From contig JAAZIE010000269.1 of NCBI GenBank assembly GCA_012510305.1, positions 1 to 6,707 of the forward strand: a stretch of 6,707 nucleotides of DNA, given 5' to 3'. The notes beneath the pieces were generated by a model that worked only from the letters and a program-made list of their open reading frames with translations, ran no database searches and had not been told where the DNA came from. The stretch is from Bacillota bacterium. GTDB taxonomy: Bacteria; Bacillota; Dethiobacteria; DTU022. The position numbers and the translations under genes are program-made. Shown here piece after piece: positions 1-6,707 of this stretch; within the stretch, counting starts at the first letter, position 1; each line of letters starts with the position of its first letter.

Positions 1-138
1 CGTCAGGCCGAAAGTTTGCCGCCGGCTTCCTTCAGATTCCACCTCGCGGTGGACACCCTTGCCTTTGGCTATGTGCTTGGCACTATCAACCCGCACTCGG
101 GACTTGCACCCGTTAGACTGCACCCATGCCGGGCGCAC
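1..138 (-). mobile_element. Group IIC intron, 5' end (domain I), partial
   Basis: Read on the minus strand, this segment begins with GTGCGCCCGGCATGGGTGC and continues with recognisable domain I blocks: GGGTGCAAGTCCCGAGTGCG, AAGGGTGTCC, TGGAATCTGAAGGAAGC and CGGCAAAC-TTTCGG-CTGACG. From memory these match the 5' part of bacterial class C group II introns such as the crystallised Oceanobacillus iheyensis intron. Such introns are self-splicing ribozymes and retroelements that usually encode a reverse transcriptase/maturase in domain IV. That ORF, the catalytic domain V and the 3' splice site would lie left of position 1 and are not visible, so activity cannot be judged. The 5' splice boundary is placed between 139 and 138, because the GTGCG consensus starts at 138 directly after a terminator T-tract. 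That is the characteristic target of class C introns. It is in the same orientation as the tig-clpP-clpX operon. Confidence 0.88.
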
Positions 139-174
139 AAAAATCAGGGGGCTGCCCTTTGAGGCGGCCCCCTG
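139..174 (-). terminator. Rho-independent terminator of the tig-clpP-clpX operon
   Basis: On the minus strand a 12-position GC-rich stem (174-163 with 156-145, one A/C mismatch) encloses the loop TCAAAG. It is followed by A and five T (143-139). It lies about 70 bp behind the clpX stop with no gene between, so it should end the operon transcript. The group IIC intron starts at the very next base, so this hairpin also served as the intron's insertion signal. On the plus strand the hairpin is followed only by GTTTCT, a weaker T-tract, so the minus-strand reading is preferred. Confidence 0.85.
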
Positions 175-215
175 GTTTCTACATGGCTGGATTTAAAGGG
201 AGATAATCAAAACCG

Positions 216-243
216 GGTGACAGGAGAACCGTCCCCCTGTCAC

Positions 244-244
<1 letters not shown>
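216..244. repeat. REP-like palindromic element abutting the clpX stop
   Basis: There is a perfect 9-bp inverted repeat, GGTGACAGG (216-224) and CCTGTCACC (236-244), around an 11-nt centre. There is no T-tract, so it is not a simple terminator. The outer end of the right arm (244) is part of the clpX TAG stop codon (244-246). I recall closely similar GGTGACAGGGGGACGG... palindromes scattered through intergenic regions of Bacillota genomes, sometimes beside IS200-like (REP-associated) transposases. That is memory, not a search. A local transcript-stabilising hairpin is the alternative. The rest of the 175-243 stretch shows no gene. Confidence 0.6.
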
Positions 245-1503
<1,259 letters not shown>

Positions 1504-1527
1504 AGCTCGGTTTCACCCCGCTCAAGG

Positions 1528-2115
1528 TTAAGGTCGGTGAACCAGGACTTCGTCCACAAGCCCGTACTCTTTGGCCTCTTCCGCCGAGATAAAGAAGTCA
1601 CGGTCCGTATCCCTGGCAATACGTTCCACCGGTTGCCCGGTGTGGCTGGATAGAATGTCGTTAAGCGCCTCGCGTACTTTTAAAATCTCCTTGGCGTGAA
1701 TTTCGATATCCGCCGCCTGGCCCTTGGCACCCCCGGCAGGCTGATGGAGCATGATCCGGGAATGGGGCAGAGTAAATCTTTTGCCCTTGGCCCCGGCTGC
1801 CAGGAGAACCGCCCCAAAGCTGGCGGCCAGGCCCACACAGATGGTGGATACCGGCGGCTTGATATATTGCATGGTGTCATAAATGGCCATCCCGGAGTAG
1901 ACTGCACCACCGGGCGAGTTGATATACAGGTTAATATCTTTTTCAGGATCTTCCGACTCTAAAAAAAGCATCTGGGCCACGACCAGGTTGGCTACATGAT
2001 CGTCGATGGGACTGCCCACAAAAATGATCCTGTCTTTCAGTAACCTCGAATAGATATCGTAGGCTCTTTCACCGCGGCTGCTCTGCTCCACAACCATGGG
2101 TACAAGAATGCTCAT
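1528..2115 (-). CDS. clpP: ATP-dependent Clp protease proteolytic subunit ClpP
   Basis: ClpP is the serine peptidase that forms the two-ring tetradecameric chamber docking with ClpX (and ClpC, if present). It degrades unfolded and regulatory proteins in the cytoplasm. The product is 195 aa, typical in length. The catalytic triad is Ser99 (in GLAASFGAVLLAAG), His124 (in MLHQPAGG) and Asp173 (in DTDRD). The short N-terminal IPxVxEQ-like propeptide/axial-loop region is present as LVPMVVEQSSRGERAYD, as is the INSPGG oxyanion strand (66-70). Phe follows the catalytic Ser where many homologues have Met, a mild variation. The ATG start has a GGGGG ribosome site in the 14-bp gap immediately behind the tig stop, so translation is probably coupled to tig. 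clpX follows after 24 bp on the same transcript. Confidence 0.98.
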   Translation of the reverse strand: MSILVPMVVEQSSRGERAYDIYSRLLKDRIIFVGSPIDDHVANLVVAQMLFLESEDPEKDINLYINSPGGAVYSGMAIYDTMQYIKPPVSTICVGLAASFGAVLLAAGAKGKRFTLPHSRIMLHQPAGGAKGQAADIEIHAKEILKVREALNDILSSHTGQPVERIARDTDRDFFISAEEAKEYGLVDEVLVHRP

Positions 2116-2129
2116 CTTAAAGCCCCCTT

Positions 2130-3440
2130 TTATTCCGCCTTTTTAACCTTCTTTATGATCGCTTCCGCCACCATTAAATCGATGGCTTTGCGGATGCGCA
2201 GCTCTTCTTTCAGCAGGGGGATGCGCCCCTGTTTCTCAAATATCTCCCTGATCCTTTCCGGATCATCTTGATGACGTTCGGAAAGCTCTTCGATCTTGGC
2301 ATCTATTTCGCTGTCATCTACGGCAAACCCTTCTTTTTTGACCACCGCATCGAGGACCAGGTTGGCCTTGGTTCTCTTCTCCGCCTCTTCTTTTTTCTCC
2401 TCGCGGAGCTCCTCCATGGTCTTCCCGGAAAGCTCGGTAAACTTATCCAGGGTTAACCCCTGGTAGCGCAGGTACTGATCCATCTCTCCCAGCATCCGGT
2501 CAATCTGGCGCTCTACCAATACCGGGGGCAGCTGCACCTGCGAGGCTTCGGCAACCTTCTGGACCAGGCTCTCTTCCAGCGCGGTTTTAGCTTTCGCGGC
2601 GGCCGCTTCTTCCAGGCGCTTCCGCAAATCGGCCCTGTACTGGGAAACAGTCTCAAGGTCGCTGATCTCCTTGACGAAATCATCGTCCAGGGCGGGCAGC
2701 TGTTTCTCCTTGAGCTCTTTCAAGCTTACCTTGAACAAGGCCTCTTTGCCGGCCATCTCCTGCTCGTGGTAATCTTCGGGGAAGTTTATCTCGATCTCTT
2801 TTTCCTCTTCCACCTTCATTCCCACAACCTGCTCCTCAAATCCGGGAATGAAGGTTTTGGAACCCAGCTCCAGGGAGTAATTATCCGCCTCTCCCCCGGA
2901 AAAAGATTCGCCGTCAACAAATCCCTGAAAATCAATCAGGGCCAGGTCGCCTTCCCGGGCCGGCCGCTCTTCTTCAAGGGTAACCAACCGGGCATGCTGC
3001 TCCCGCAAAGATTCCAGGTGCCCGTCGAGATCCTCTTCCGTTAACTCGCTCTCTTCCTGCTCCACTTCGACCCCTTTGTATGCACCCAGTTCCACCGGGG
3101 GCATGACCTCCACTATCGCTTCGAATAGAAAAGGTTTGCCTGCTTCAATGGTTTCAAAATCAAACTGGGGCTGATCGATGGGCTCTTCATCCACCTCGGA
3201 AATCGCTTCGCTGTACGCAGGCGGAATAAGCAGCTCCAGGGCATCCTGGTGCAATACTGCCGGCCCGAAGTGCGCTTCCAAAACACGCCGGGGCACCCGG
3301 CCCTTCCGAAATCCCGGCATATTGATCTTCTGAACTACGCTCCGGTAGGCCCGGTCCAGGGCATCGTCAACTTCCGGAGCGGCTACCTCTATTTTCAGCT
3401 TGATTTTATTGTGCTCTATTTTTTCCCACCTGGACAGCAT
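2130..3440 (-). CDS. tig: Trigger factor, ribosome-associated chaperone and prolyl isomerase
   Basis: Trigger factor binds the ribosome near the peptide exit and shields nascent chains. It also has FKBP-type peptidyl-prolyl cis/trans isomerase activity (EC 5.2.1.8). The product is 436 aa, usual for the family. The N-terminal ribosome-binding domain carries the signature GFRKGRVPR (43-51). The FKBP-like domain spans about residues 163-242 (GDLALIDFQGFVDG ... IPGFEEQVVGM ... ALFKVSLKELKEK). The rest is the charged, helical C-terminal chaperone domain, ending KKVKKAE. The protein is strongly acidic, with many Glu runs, as is common for this family. The ATG at 3440 is supported by a strong GGGAGGAG site about five to seven bases upstream (3446-3453). 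It is the first gene of the operon, read from the promoter at 3551-3580. Confidence 0.97.
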   Translation of the reverse strand: MLSRWEKIEHNKIKLKIEVAAPEVDDALDRAYRSVVQKINMPGFRKGRVPRRVLEAHFGPAVLHQDALELLIPPAYSEAISEVDEEPIDQPQFDFETIEAGKPFLFEAIVEVMPPVELGAYKGVEVEQEESELTEEDLDGHLESLREQHARLVTLEEERPAREGDLALIDFQGFVDGESFSGGEADNYSLELGSKTFIPGFEEQVVGMKVEEEKEIEINFPEDYHEQEMAGKEALFKVSLKELKEKQLPALDDDFVKEISDLETVSQYRADLRKRLEEAAAAKAKTALEESLVQKVAEASQVQLPPVLVERQIDRMLGEMDQYLRYQGLTLDKFTELSGKTMEELREEKKEEAEKRTKANLVLDAVVKKEGFAVDDSEIDAKIEELSERHQDDPERIREIFEKQGRIPLLKEELRIRKAIDLMVAEAIIKKVKKAE

Positions 3441-3550
3441 TTATGCTCCTCCCTCTACAATCATATCATATGCACAGCACCGGTAACATAAGCATTGCCC
3501 GAAAAAAAACCCTCTCCGGCAGCTTGCTGCGCCCTCGTAAAAGCTCATTT

Positions 3551-3580
3551 ATTCTATCACAGTTAAAACACCGGTGACAA
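3551..3580 (-). promoter_or_regulatory. Sigma-A promoter for tig-clpP-clpX
   Basis: On the minus strand the -35 box is TTGTCA (3580-3575), followed by an 18-bp spacer and the -10 box TAGAAT (3556-3551). The -10 is preceded by TGA, giving an extended -10 (TGn) element. The expected start is near 3544, leaving a 5' leader of about 100 nt before the tig ATG. A perfect 8-bp palindrome CACCGGTG (3569-3576) overlaps the -35 edge and could be an operator. I see no CIRCE (HrcA) or complete CtsR heptad pair here, so heat-shock control by those regulators is not supported. Confidence 0.65.
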
Positions 3581-3624
3581 CCCGCTAGGGCAAACTGTTA
3601 ATCGCTCCCGGGCTGCCGGAGCCG

Positions 3625-3651
3625 AAACCCTGGTACTTGACAGGGTTTTTT
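3625..3651 (+). terminator. Orphan Rho-independent terminator, plus strand
   Basis: The perfect 8-bp stem AAACCCTG (3625-3632) pairs with CAGGGTTT (3641-3648) across an 8-nt loop and ends in a run of six T (3646-3651). The arrangement is that of an intrinsic terminator reading rightward. No plus-strand gene precedes it, because everything to the left is coded on the minus strand. It may block antisense read-through from the clp side into the fad promoter, or end an unrecognised small RNA. On the minus strand no T-tract follows the stem. Confidence 0.6.
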
Positions 3652-3733
3652 CGAATTGAGAAAGCGGATCCACTCATTTAAATCTTTAGGGTTAAGGCAA
3701 TTTTGAAATCGTTTTTAATATTGGTGAAAAGAC

Positions 3734-3762
3734 TTGATTTTTGTTTAAATAAATTATAAAAT
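3734..3762 (+). promoter_or_regulatory. Sigma-A promoter upstream of the fadN-like gene
   Basis: The -35 box is TTGATT (3734-3739), followed by a 17-bp spacer and the -10 box TAAAAT (3757-3762). It lies in AT-rich DNA (about 3690-3765) that could act as an UP element. The expected transcription start is about 3769-3770, directly at the FadR-like palindrome. The only recognisable downstream gene on this strand is the fadN-like gene, whose ATG is about 560 bp away. Confidence 0.6.
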
Positions 3763-3769
3763 AAAGAGG

Positions 3770-3787
3770 CGAATGAGGATTCATTCA
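3770..3787 (+). promoter_or_regulatory. FadR (TetR-family)-like operator
   Basis: The 18-bp palindrome CGAATGAGGATTCATTCA, read on the minus strand as TGAATGAATCCTCATTCG, matches 16 of 18 positions of the Bacillus subtilis FadR box as I recall it (TGAATGAMTANTCATTCA). In Bacillus, FadR represses beta-oxidation genes including fadN and is released by long-chain acyl-CoA. Here the box starts seven bases after the -10 element, covering the predicted start site, an ideal place for repression. Its target would be the fadN-like gene. The regulator gene itself is not in the window. The inference rests on the motif plus the matching gene function. Confidence 0.7.
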
Positions 3788-3911
3788 TTTTTCGTATAAA
3801 CTTGGGAGGCTATCAACCTGGAGAAGCGGCACCGCACAACCCGGCGCCGGCCCCTCCCTTCAGAAGGCAACACTACAGAGTCGCGGCACCGCCTCCTTTG
3901 GAGTTGGCAAA

Positions 3912-4028
3912 ATGCCAAAACACCATGCGCAAACAGCCCTGAACCCGGATCTTGTTTACGGCCCTCCCGGCGCTCTCGAACAGCGCCCGGGGCGAAGCGG
4001 TAAGGAAGACAAAACTGCAGCCGATTAA
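3912..4028 (+). CDS. Doubtful 38-aa ORF in the fadN leader
   Basis: This frame runs from ATG to TAA and encodes 38 residues beginning MPKHHAQTALNPDLVYGPPG. I do not recognise it. GGAG (3900-3903) lies eight bases before the ATG, a reasonable ribosome-site spacing. However, both that GGAG and the ATG fall inside tight hairpins (3893-3903 and 3904-3918), so translation would be hampered or regulated. The composition, rich in Pro, Gly and charged residues, suggests no fold. It could be chance, a leader peptide, or a remnant. Confidence 0.15.
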   Translation: MPKHHAQTALNPDLVYGPPGALEQRPGRSGKEDKTAAD

Positions 4029-4052
4029 CCGAACCGCCAGTGATAGTATATT
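4025..4052 (+). promoter_or_regulatory. Weak candidate second promoter before fadN
   Basis: TTAACC (4025-4030), 16 bp and TATATT (4047-4052) give four and five matches to the sigma-A boxes. The expected start near 4059 would shorten the fadN leader to about 270 nt. The spacing is one base short and the -35 is poor, so this is offered only as an alternative or additional start. Confidence 0.22.
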
Positions 4053-4076
4053 CACCACCGGTTCTCGCCAGATTAA

Positions 4077-4208
4077 ATGTTCAGAACTTTTAAGGGGGTG
4101 AGCGTAAAAGGTCAAAAACGAGGCCTTGCCCGCAACAGCCGGGCCCAAACCGTTATGGAGATCTTTTCGGCCCGGCGGGAAGAGGGTTATCCGCTGGAAC
4201 TCCCGTAA
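4077..4208 (+). CDS. Doubtful 43-aa basic ORF in the fadN leader
   Basis: This frame runs from ATG to TAA and encodes 43 residues beginning MFRTFKGVSVKGQKRGLARN and ending EEGYPLELP. It is basic in its first half, followed by a segment (about 22-37) that could form an amphipathic helix. I do not recognise a family. There is no ribosome site in front of the ATG. The in-frame GTG at 4098 is preceded by GGGG with no spacer, which is poor. It could be a small protein, the remnant of a lost gene, or chance. Confidence 0.18.
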   Translation: MFRTFKGVSVKGQKRGLARNSRAQTVMEIFSARREEGYPLELP

Positions 4209-4330
4209 AAAATCGGACTTTCAGCCCACAACCCCGCAGCCCGCAGATAAGCTGCCGTCAAAGGGCTAACAGCAGTCTATTCCGGTTCAAGCAAGTTGTG
4301 AAAGATTGAGAGTAAAAAGGAGGTATTTTG

Positions 4331-6707
4331 ATGGCCGTAAAGGAAATTAGAAAAGCTGCCGTGCTTGGCGCCGGCGTCATGGGCGCCACCATTGCCGCCC
4401 ACCTGGCCAACGTGGGTATCCCCGTTTACTTGCTGGACATCGTTCCCCGAGAACTAACCCCGGAAGAGGATAAAAAAGGACTGACCCTGGAAAGTCCTGC
4501 CGTGCGCAACCGCCTCTCCGATGCCGGGAAAGCAGCCCTGCTGAAACAGAAGCTAAACCCGCTCTACCGCAAATCCTACGTAGAGATGATCACTCCGGGC
4601 AACTTCGAAGACGACATGGAAAAGCTCAAGGATTGCGACTGGATTATCGAAGTGATCGTGGAAAACATGGATATCAAGAAAAAAGTTTTCAAGAACGTGG
4701 AAGCCAACTGGACTCCCGGCGCCATCGTCAGCTCCAACACATCGGGGCTTTCGATCAACGAAATGGTCTCCGAATGCTCGACCGATTTTCGGCAGTATTT
4801 CCTGGGCACTCACTTCTTCAACCCTCCCCGCTACATGAAGCTCCTGGAGCTCATTCCCTGCAAGGAAACGCTGCCCGAGGTCATGGACTACATGCACCGC
4901 TTCTGCGAAAGGACCCTGGGCAAGGGGGTTGTCTTCGCCAAGGATACGCCGAACTTTATCGCCAACCGCATCGGGACCTACGCCATGGTGCAGACGATAA
5001 AGCTCATGCTGCAGGAAAATATGACCATCGAACAGGTCGATGCCATTACCGGGCCGCCGATGGGCCATCCCAAGAGCGCTTCCTTTAGAACCATGGACAT
5101 GGTCGGCCTGGATACCTTCCGCCATGTCGCCCAGACCTGCATCGACAAATCCGACGATCCGGTGGAAAAAGAAGAGATGCAGCTTCCGGACCTGCTGAAC
5201 AAGATGGTGGAGAAAAACCTGCTGGGCGATAAAACGAAGCAGGGCTTCTACAAAAAAATACGCGGCAAAGCCGGCTCGGAGATCCTGGCCCTCGATTATG
5301 ACACCATGGAGTACCGCCCGCGTGAAAAAGCAAGATATGACATCTTCAAGGAGACCAAGGAGGCCGGCCTCAAAAAGGGCCTGAAGATCCTGGTCAATTC
5401 CGACGACGAAGCCGGTAAATTTGCCTGGGCCCTGATGAAAAAGCTCTCCATCTACGCGGCCAACCGCATCCCCGAGATCGCCGACGATGTGGTCAACGTC
5501 GACCGGGCCATGAGCTGGGGCTTCAACTGGAAGCTGGGCCCCTTTGCCAGCTGGGACGCCATCGGCCTGCGCGAAAGCGTGGAGCGGATGAAAAAAGAAG
5601 GCGAGAAAATACCCGCCTTTGTCGAAGAGATGCTCGAGAAGGGCTTCGAGAGCTTCTACAAGGAAAATGACGACGGCTCGCTCTCCTACTATGATCTGGC
5701 CTCAAAAGGCTACCAGCCCGTAGTGGAGAGCCCCGAGATTGTCAACCTGGCCAACCTGAAAAAACAGGAAAAGCTCGTTGCCGGCAATGACGACGGCAGC
5801 CTCATCGATCTCGGTGACGGCGTCGTCTGCCTGGAGATGCACAGCCCGCAGCAGGCGATTTCGCCGCTTTTCACCGAGTTTATTTTCCAGGCCATCGAGG
5901 AGACGGAAAAGAATTTTGCCGGAATGGTGATCAGCAACCAGGCCAACAACTTCTGCGTCGGCGCCAACGTAGCCCTGCTGCTGATGGCAGCCCAGGGCGG
6001 CGAGTGGGAGATGCTCGATAAATCGGTTAAAGACTTCCAGGATGCGATGATGGCGATAAAATACGCGCGCATCCCGGTAGTGGGCGCTCCCTTCCAGATG
6101 GCCCTGGGCGGCGGGATGGAGATCATCCTGCACTGCGACCGCATCCAGGCCGCTGCCGAGACCTACATGGGCCAGGTGGAGATGGGCGTGGGGCTTCTTC
6201 CCGGCGGCGGCGGCAACAAAGAGCTGCTCTACCGCTACGTTGAAAGGGTCCCCGATGGCTTAAATGTGGACCTGCTCCCCTATGTCCAGAAAGCCTTCGA
6301 AGCGATCGCCATGGCCACGGTGGCCACCAGCGCCCGCCATGCCCAGGAGCTCGGGTTCATGCGGAGCACGGACAAGGTCACGGTCAACCAGGATTTCCTG
6401 ATCCATGACGCCAAGCAAACGGTGCTCGGCATGGTCAAAGAAGGATACGAAACGCCGCGGACAAAGGCGGTCCCGGCCCTCGGCGATTACGGCATCGCCG
6501 CCTTCAAGGCAGGCGTGCAGAATTTGCGCTGGGGCAACTACATCAGCGATCACGATATGAAGATCGCCCTGGAGATCGCCCAGGTCCTCTGCGGAGGCAA
6601 CATCAGGCCAAAAACCATGGTCAGCGAGCAATATCTCCTCGATATTGAACGCGAAGCTTTCCTGCGCCTGATCGGTGAAGAGAAAACCCAGGAACGGATC
6701 ATGTCCC
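4331..6707 (+). CDS. fadN: FadN-type 3-hydroxyacyl-CoA dehydrogenase/enoyl-CoA hydratase, 3' end cut by the window
   Basis: This is a bifunctional beta-oxidation enzyme. The hydratase adds water to trans-2-enoyl-CoA, and the dehydrogenase oxidises the 3-hydroxyacyl-CoA with NAD+. 792 codons are visible with no stop. Bacillus FadN is about 790 aa, so only a short tail should be missing. The dehydrogenase part comes first: Rossmann motif GAGVMG (13-18), SSNTSGLSI (134-142), the catalytic pair His161 (THFFNPP) and Glu173, and DTPNFIANR (205-213). A second dehydrogenase C-terminal domain follows at about 350-440. The crotonase domain comes last (about 485-670), with FCVGAN (541-546), GGGMEIILHCD (593-603) and both expected catalytic glutamates, Glu597 and Glu617. 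This order is the reverse of FadB of E. coli and typical of FadN. The ATG is fixed by AAAGGAGGT (4316-4324) six bases upstream. A FadR-like box lies in the promoter. In Bacillus, fadA (thiolase) and fadE (acyl-CoA dehydrogenase) follow fadN; here that lies outside the window. Confidence 0.95.
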   Translation, partial: MAVKEIRKAAVLGAGVMGATIAAHLANVGIPVYLLDIVPRELTPEEDKKGLTLESPAVRNRLSDAGKAALLKQKLNPLYRKSYVEMITPGNFEDDMEKLKDCDWIIEVIVENMDIKKKVFKNVEANWTPGAIVSSNTSGLSINEMVSECSTDFRQYFLGTHFFNPPRYMKLLELIPCKETLPEVMDYMHRFCERTLGKGVVFAKDTPNFIANRIGTYAMVQTIKLMLQENMTIEQVDAITGPPMGHPKSASFRTMDMVGLDTFRHVAQTCIDKSDDPVEKEEMQLPDLLNKMVEKNLLGDKTKQGFYKKIRGKAGSEILALDYDTMEYRPREKARYDIFKETKEAGLKKGLKILVNSDDEAGKFAWALMKKLSIYAANRIPEIADDVVNVDRAMSWGFNWKLGPFASWDAIGLRESVERMKKEGEKIPAFVEEMLEKGFESFYKENDDGSLSYYDLASKGYQPVVESPEIVNLANLKKQEKLVAGNDDGSLIDLGDGVVCLEMHSPQQAISPLFTEFIFQAIEETEKNFAGMVISNQANNFCVGANVALLLMAAQGGEWEMLDKSVKDFQDAMMAIKYARIPVVGAPFQMALGGGMEIILHCDRIQAAAETYMGQVEMGVGLLPGGGGNKELLYRYVERVPDGLNVDLLPYVQKAFEAIAMATVATSARHAQELGFMRSTDKVTVNQDFLIHDAKQTVLGMVKEGYETPRTKAVPALGDYGIAAFKAGVQNLRWGNYISDHDMKIALEIAQVLCGGNIRPKTMVSEQYLLDIEREAFLRLIGEEKTQERIMS

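Larger units (their letters stand above)
3788..4330 (+). other. Long untranslated leader or intergenic stretch before fadN
   Basis: These 543 bp contain no recognisable protein gene or known riboswitch. Visible structure includes a 10-bp repeat GCGGCACCGC at 3826-3835 and 3883-3892, the palindrome CCGGCGCCGG (3841-3850), the tight hairpins CTCC-TTT-GGAG (3893-3903) and TTGGCA-AAA-TGCCAA (3904-3918), a GC-rich hairpin with one bulge at about 3966-3991, and a two-step hairpin at 4238-4267 (AGCCC/GGGCT enclosing GCAG/CTGC). The left part is GC-rich, in contrast to the AT-rich promoter before it. If the promoter at 3734-3762 drives fadN, all of this is 5' leader. Two small frames (3912-4028 and 4077-4208) are listed separately at low confidence. 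Confidence 0.5.

Noticed and set aside
145..178. The 145-174 hairpin read as a plus-strand terminator
   Set aside because: The plus-strand tail is only GTTTCT and no plus-strand gene precedes it. The minus-strand T-tract and the upstream clpX fit much better.
3502..3532. A run of eight T (minus strand) in the tig 5' leader, preceded by a small GC hairpin, as an attenuator
   Set aside because: The hairpin has only a 4-5 bp stem and is separated from the T-run by about eight bases, so it does not meet the form of an intrinsic terminator.
3818..4003. A 61-codon plus-strand frame starting at CTG behind GGGAGG
   Set aside because: The SD-like GGGAGG is well placed, but CTG starts are rare. The product would be an Arg/Pro-rich chain typical of a chance frame in GC-rich DNA.
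4110..4116. GGTCAAA, resembling one half of a CtsR heat-shock operator
   Set aside because: CtsR needs a tandem heptad. The following bases (AACGAGGCC) do not provide the second, and the site is far from and on the wrong side of the clp promoter.
3873..4148. A 91-codon minus-strand frame in the intergenic region with a hydrophobic stretch
   Set aside because: It starts at TTG with no ribosome site before it, has no recognised family, and would run against the predicted fadN leader. It was left out as probably chance.
4553..5125. A 190-codon minus-strand frame inside the fadN-like gene
   Set aside because: It is antisense to the conserved dehydrogenase domain with its catalytic motifs intact, and shows no family signature.

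Overview
The window looks like chromosomal DNA of a low-GC-lineage Gram-positive (Bacillota). A fatty-acid-oxidising, Clostridia-like (possibly syntrophic) organism is my best guess. The reasons are the order tig-clpP-clpX, the close similarity of ClpP and ClpX to Bacillus/Clostridia forms, strong AAGGAGG-type ribosome sites, a FadN-type (not FadB-type) beta-oxidation enzyme, and a bacterial group IIC intron. The coding DNA is moderately GC-rich, while the promoter region between the two divergent units is clearly AT-rich. Species cannot be read from the sequence.

Layout. Positions 1-138 (minus strand) are the 5' end of a group IIC intron that runs off the left edge. It sits directly behind the T-tract of a Rho-independent terminator (139-174). 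A REP-like palindrome (216-244) touches the clpX stop codon. Positions 244-3440 (minus strand) hold a compact protein quality-control operon, transcribed tig (trigger factor), clpP (protease), clpX (unfoldase), with gaps of 14 and 24 bp. It has its own sigma-A promoter at about 3551-3580. Positions 3441-4330 form a divergent intergenic region of about 890 bp. It contains the tig promoter, an orphan plus-strand terminator (3625-3651), a plus-strand sigma-A promoter (3734-3762), an 18-bp palindrome closely matching the Bacillus FadR box (3770-3787), and then a leader of about 540 nt with hairpins and only doubtful small ORFs. Positions 4331-6707 (plus strand) are a nearly complete fadN-like gene for 3-hydroxyacyl-CoA dehydrogenase/enoyl-CoA hydratase. 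It lacks only its last few codons at the window edge.

How the parts work together. Trigger factor meets nascent chains at the ribosome, and ClpX unfolds substrates and feeds them to ClpP. On the other side, FadN performs hydration and NAD-linked oxidation of the beta-oxidation cycle. The operator overlapping its predicted transcription start suggests repression by a TetR-family FadR regulator that is relieved by long-chain acyl-CoA. No wholly novel gene system is visible. The most informative signals are the intron at the operon terminator, the FadR-like box with its long leader, the orphan terminator between the divergent promoters, and the palindrome at the clpX stop.
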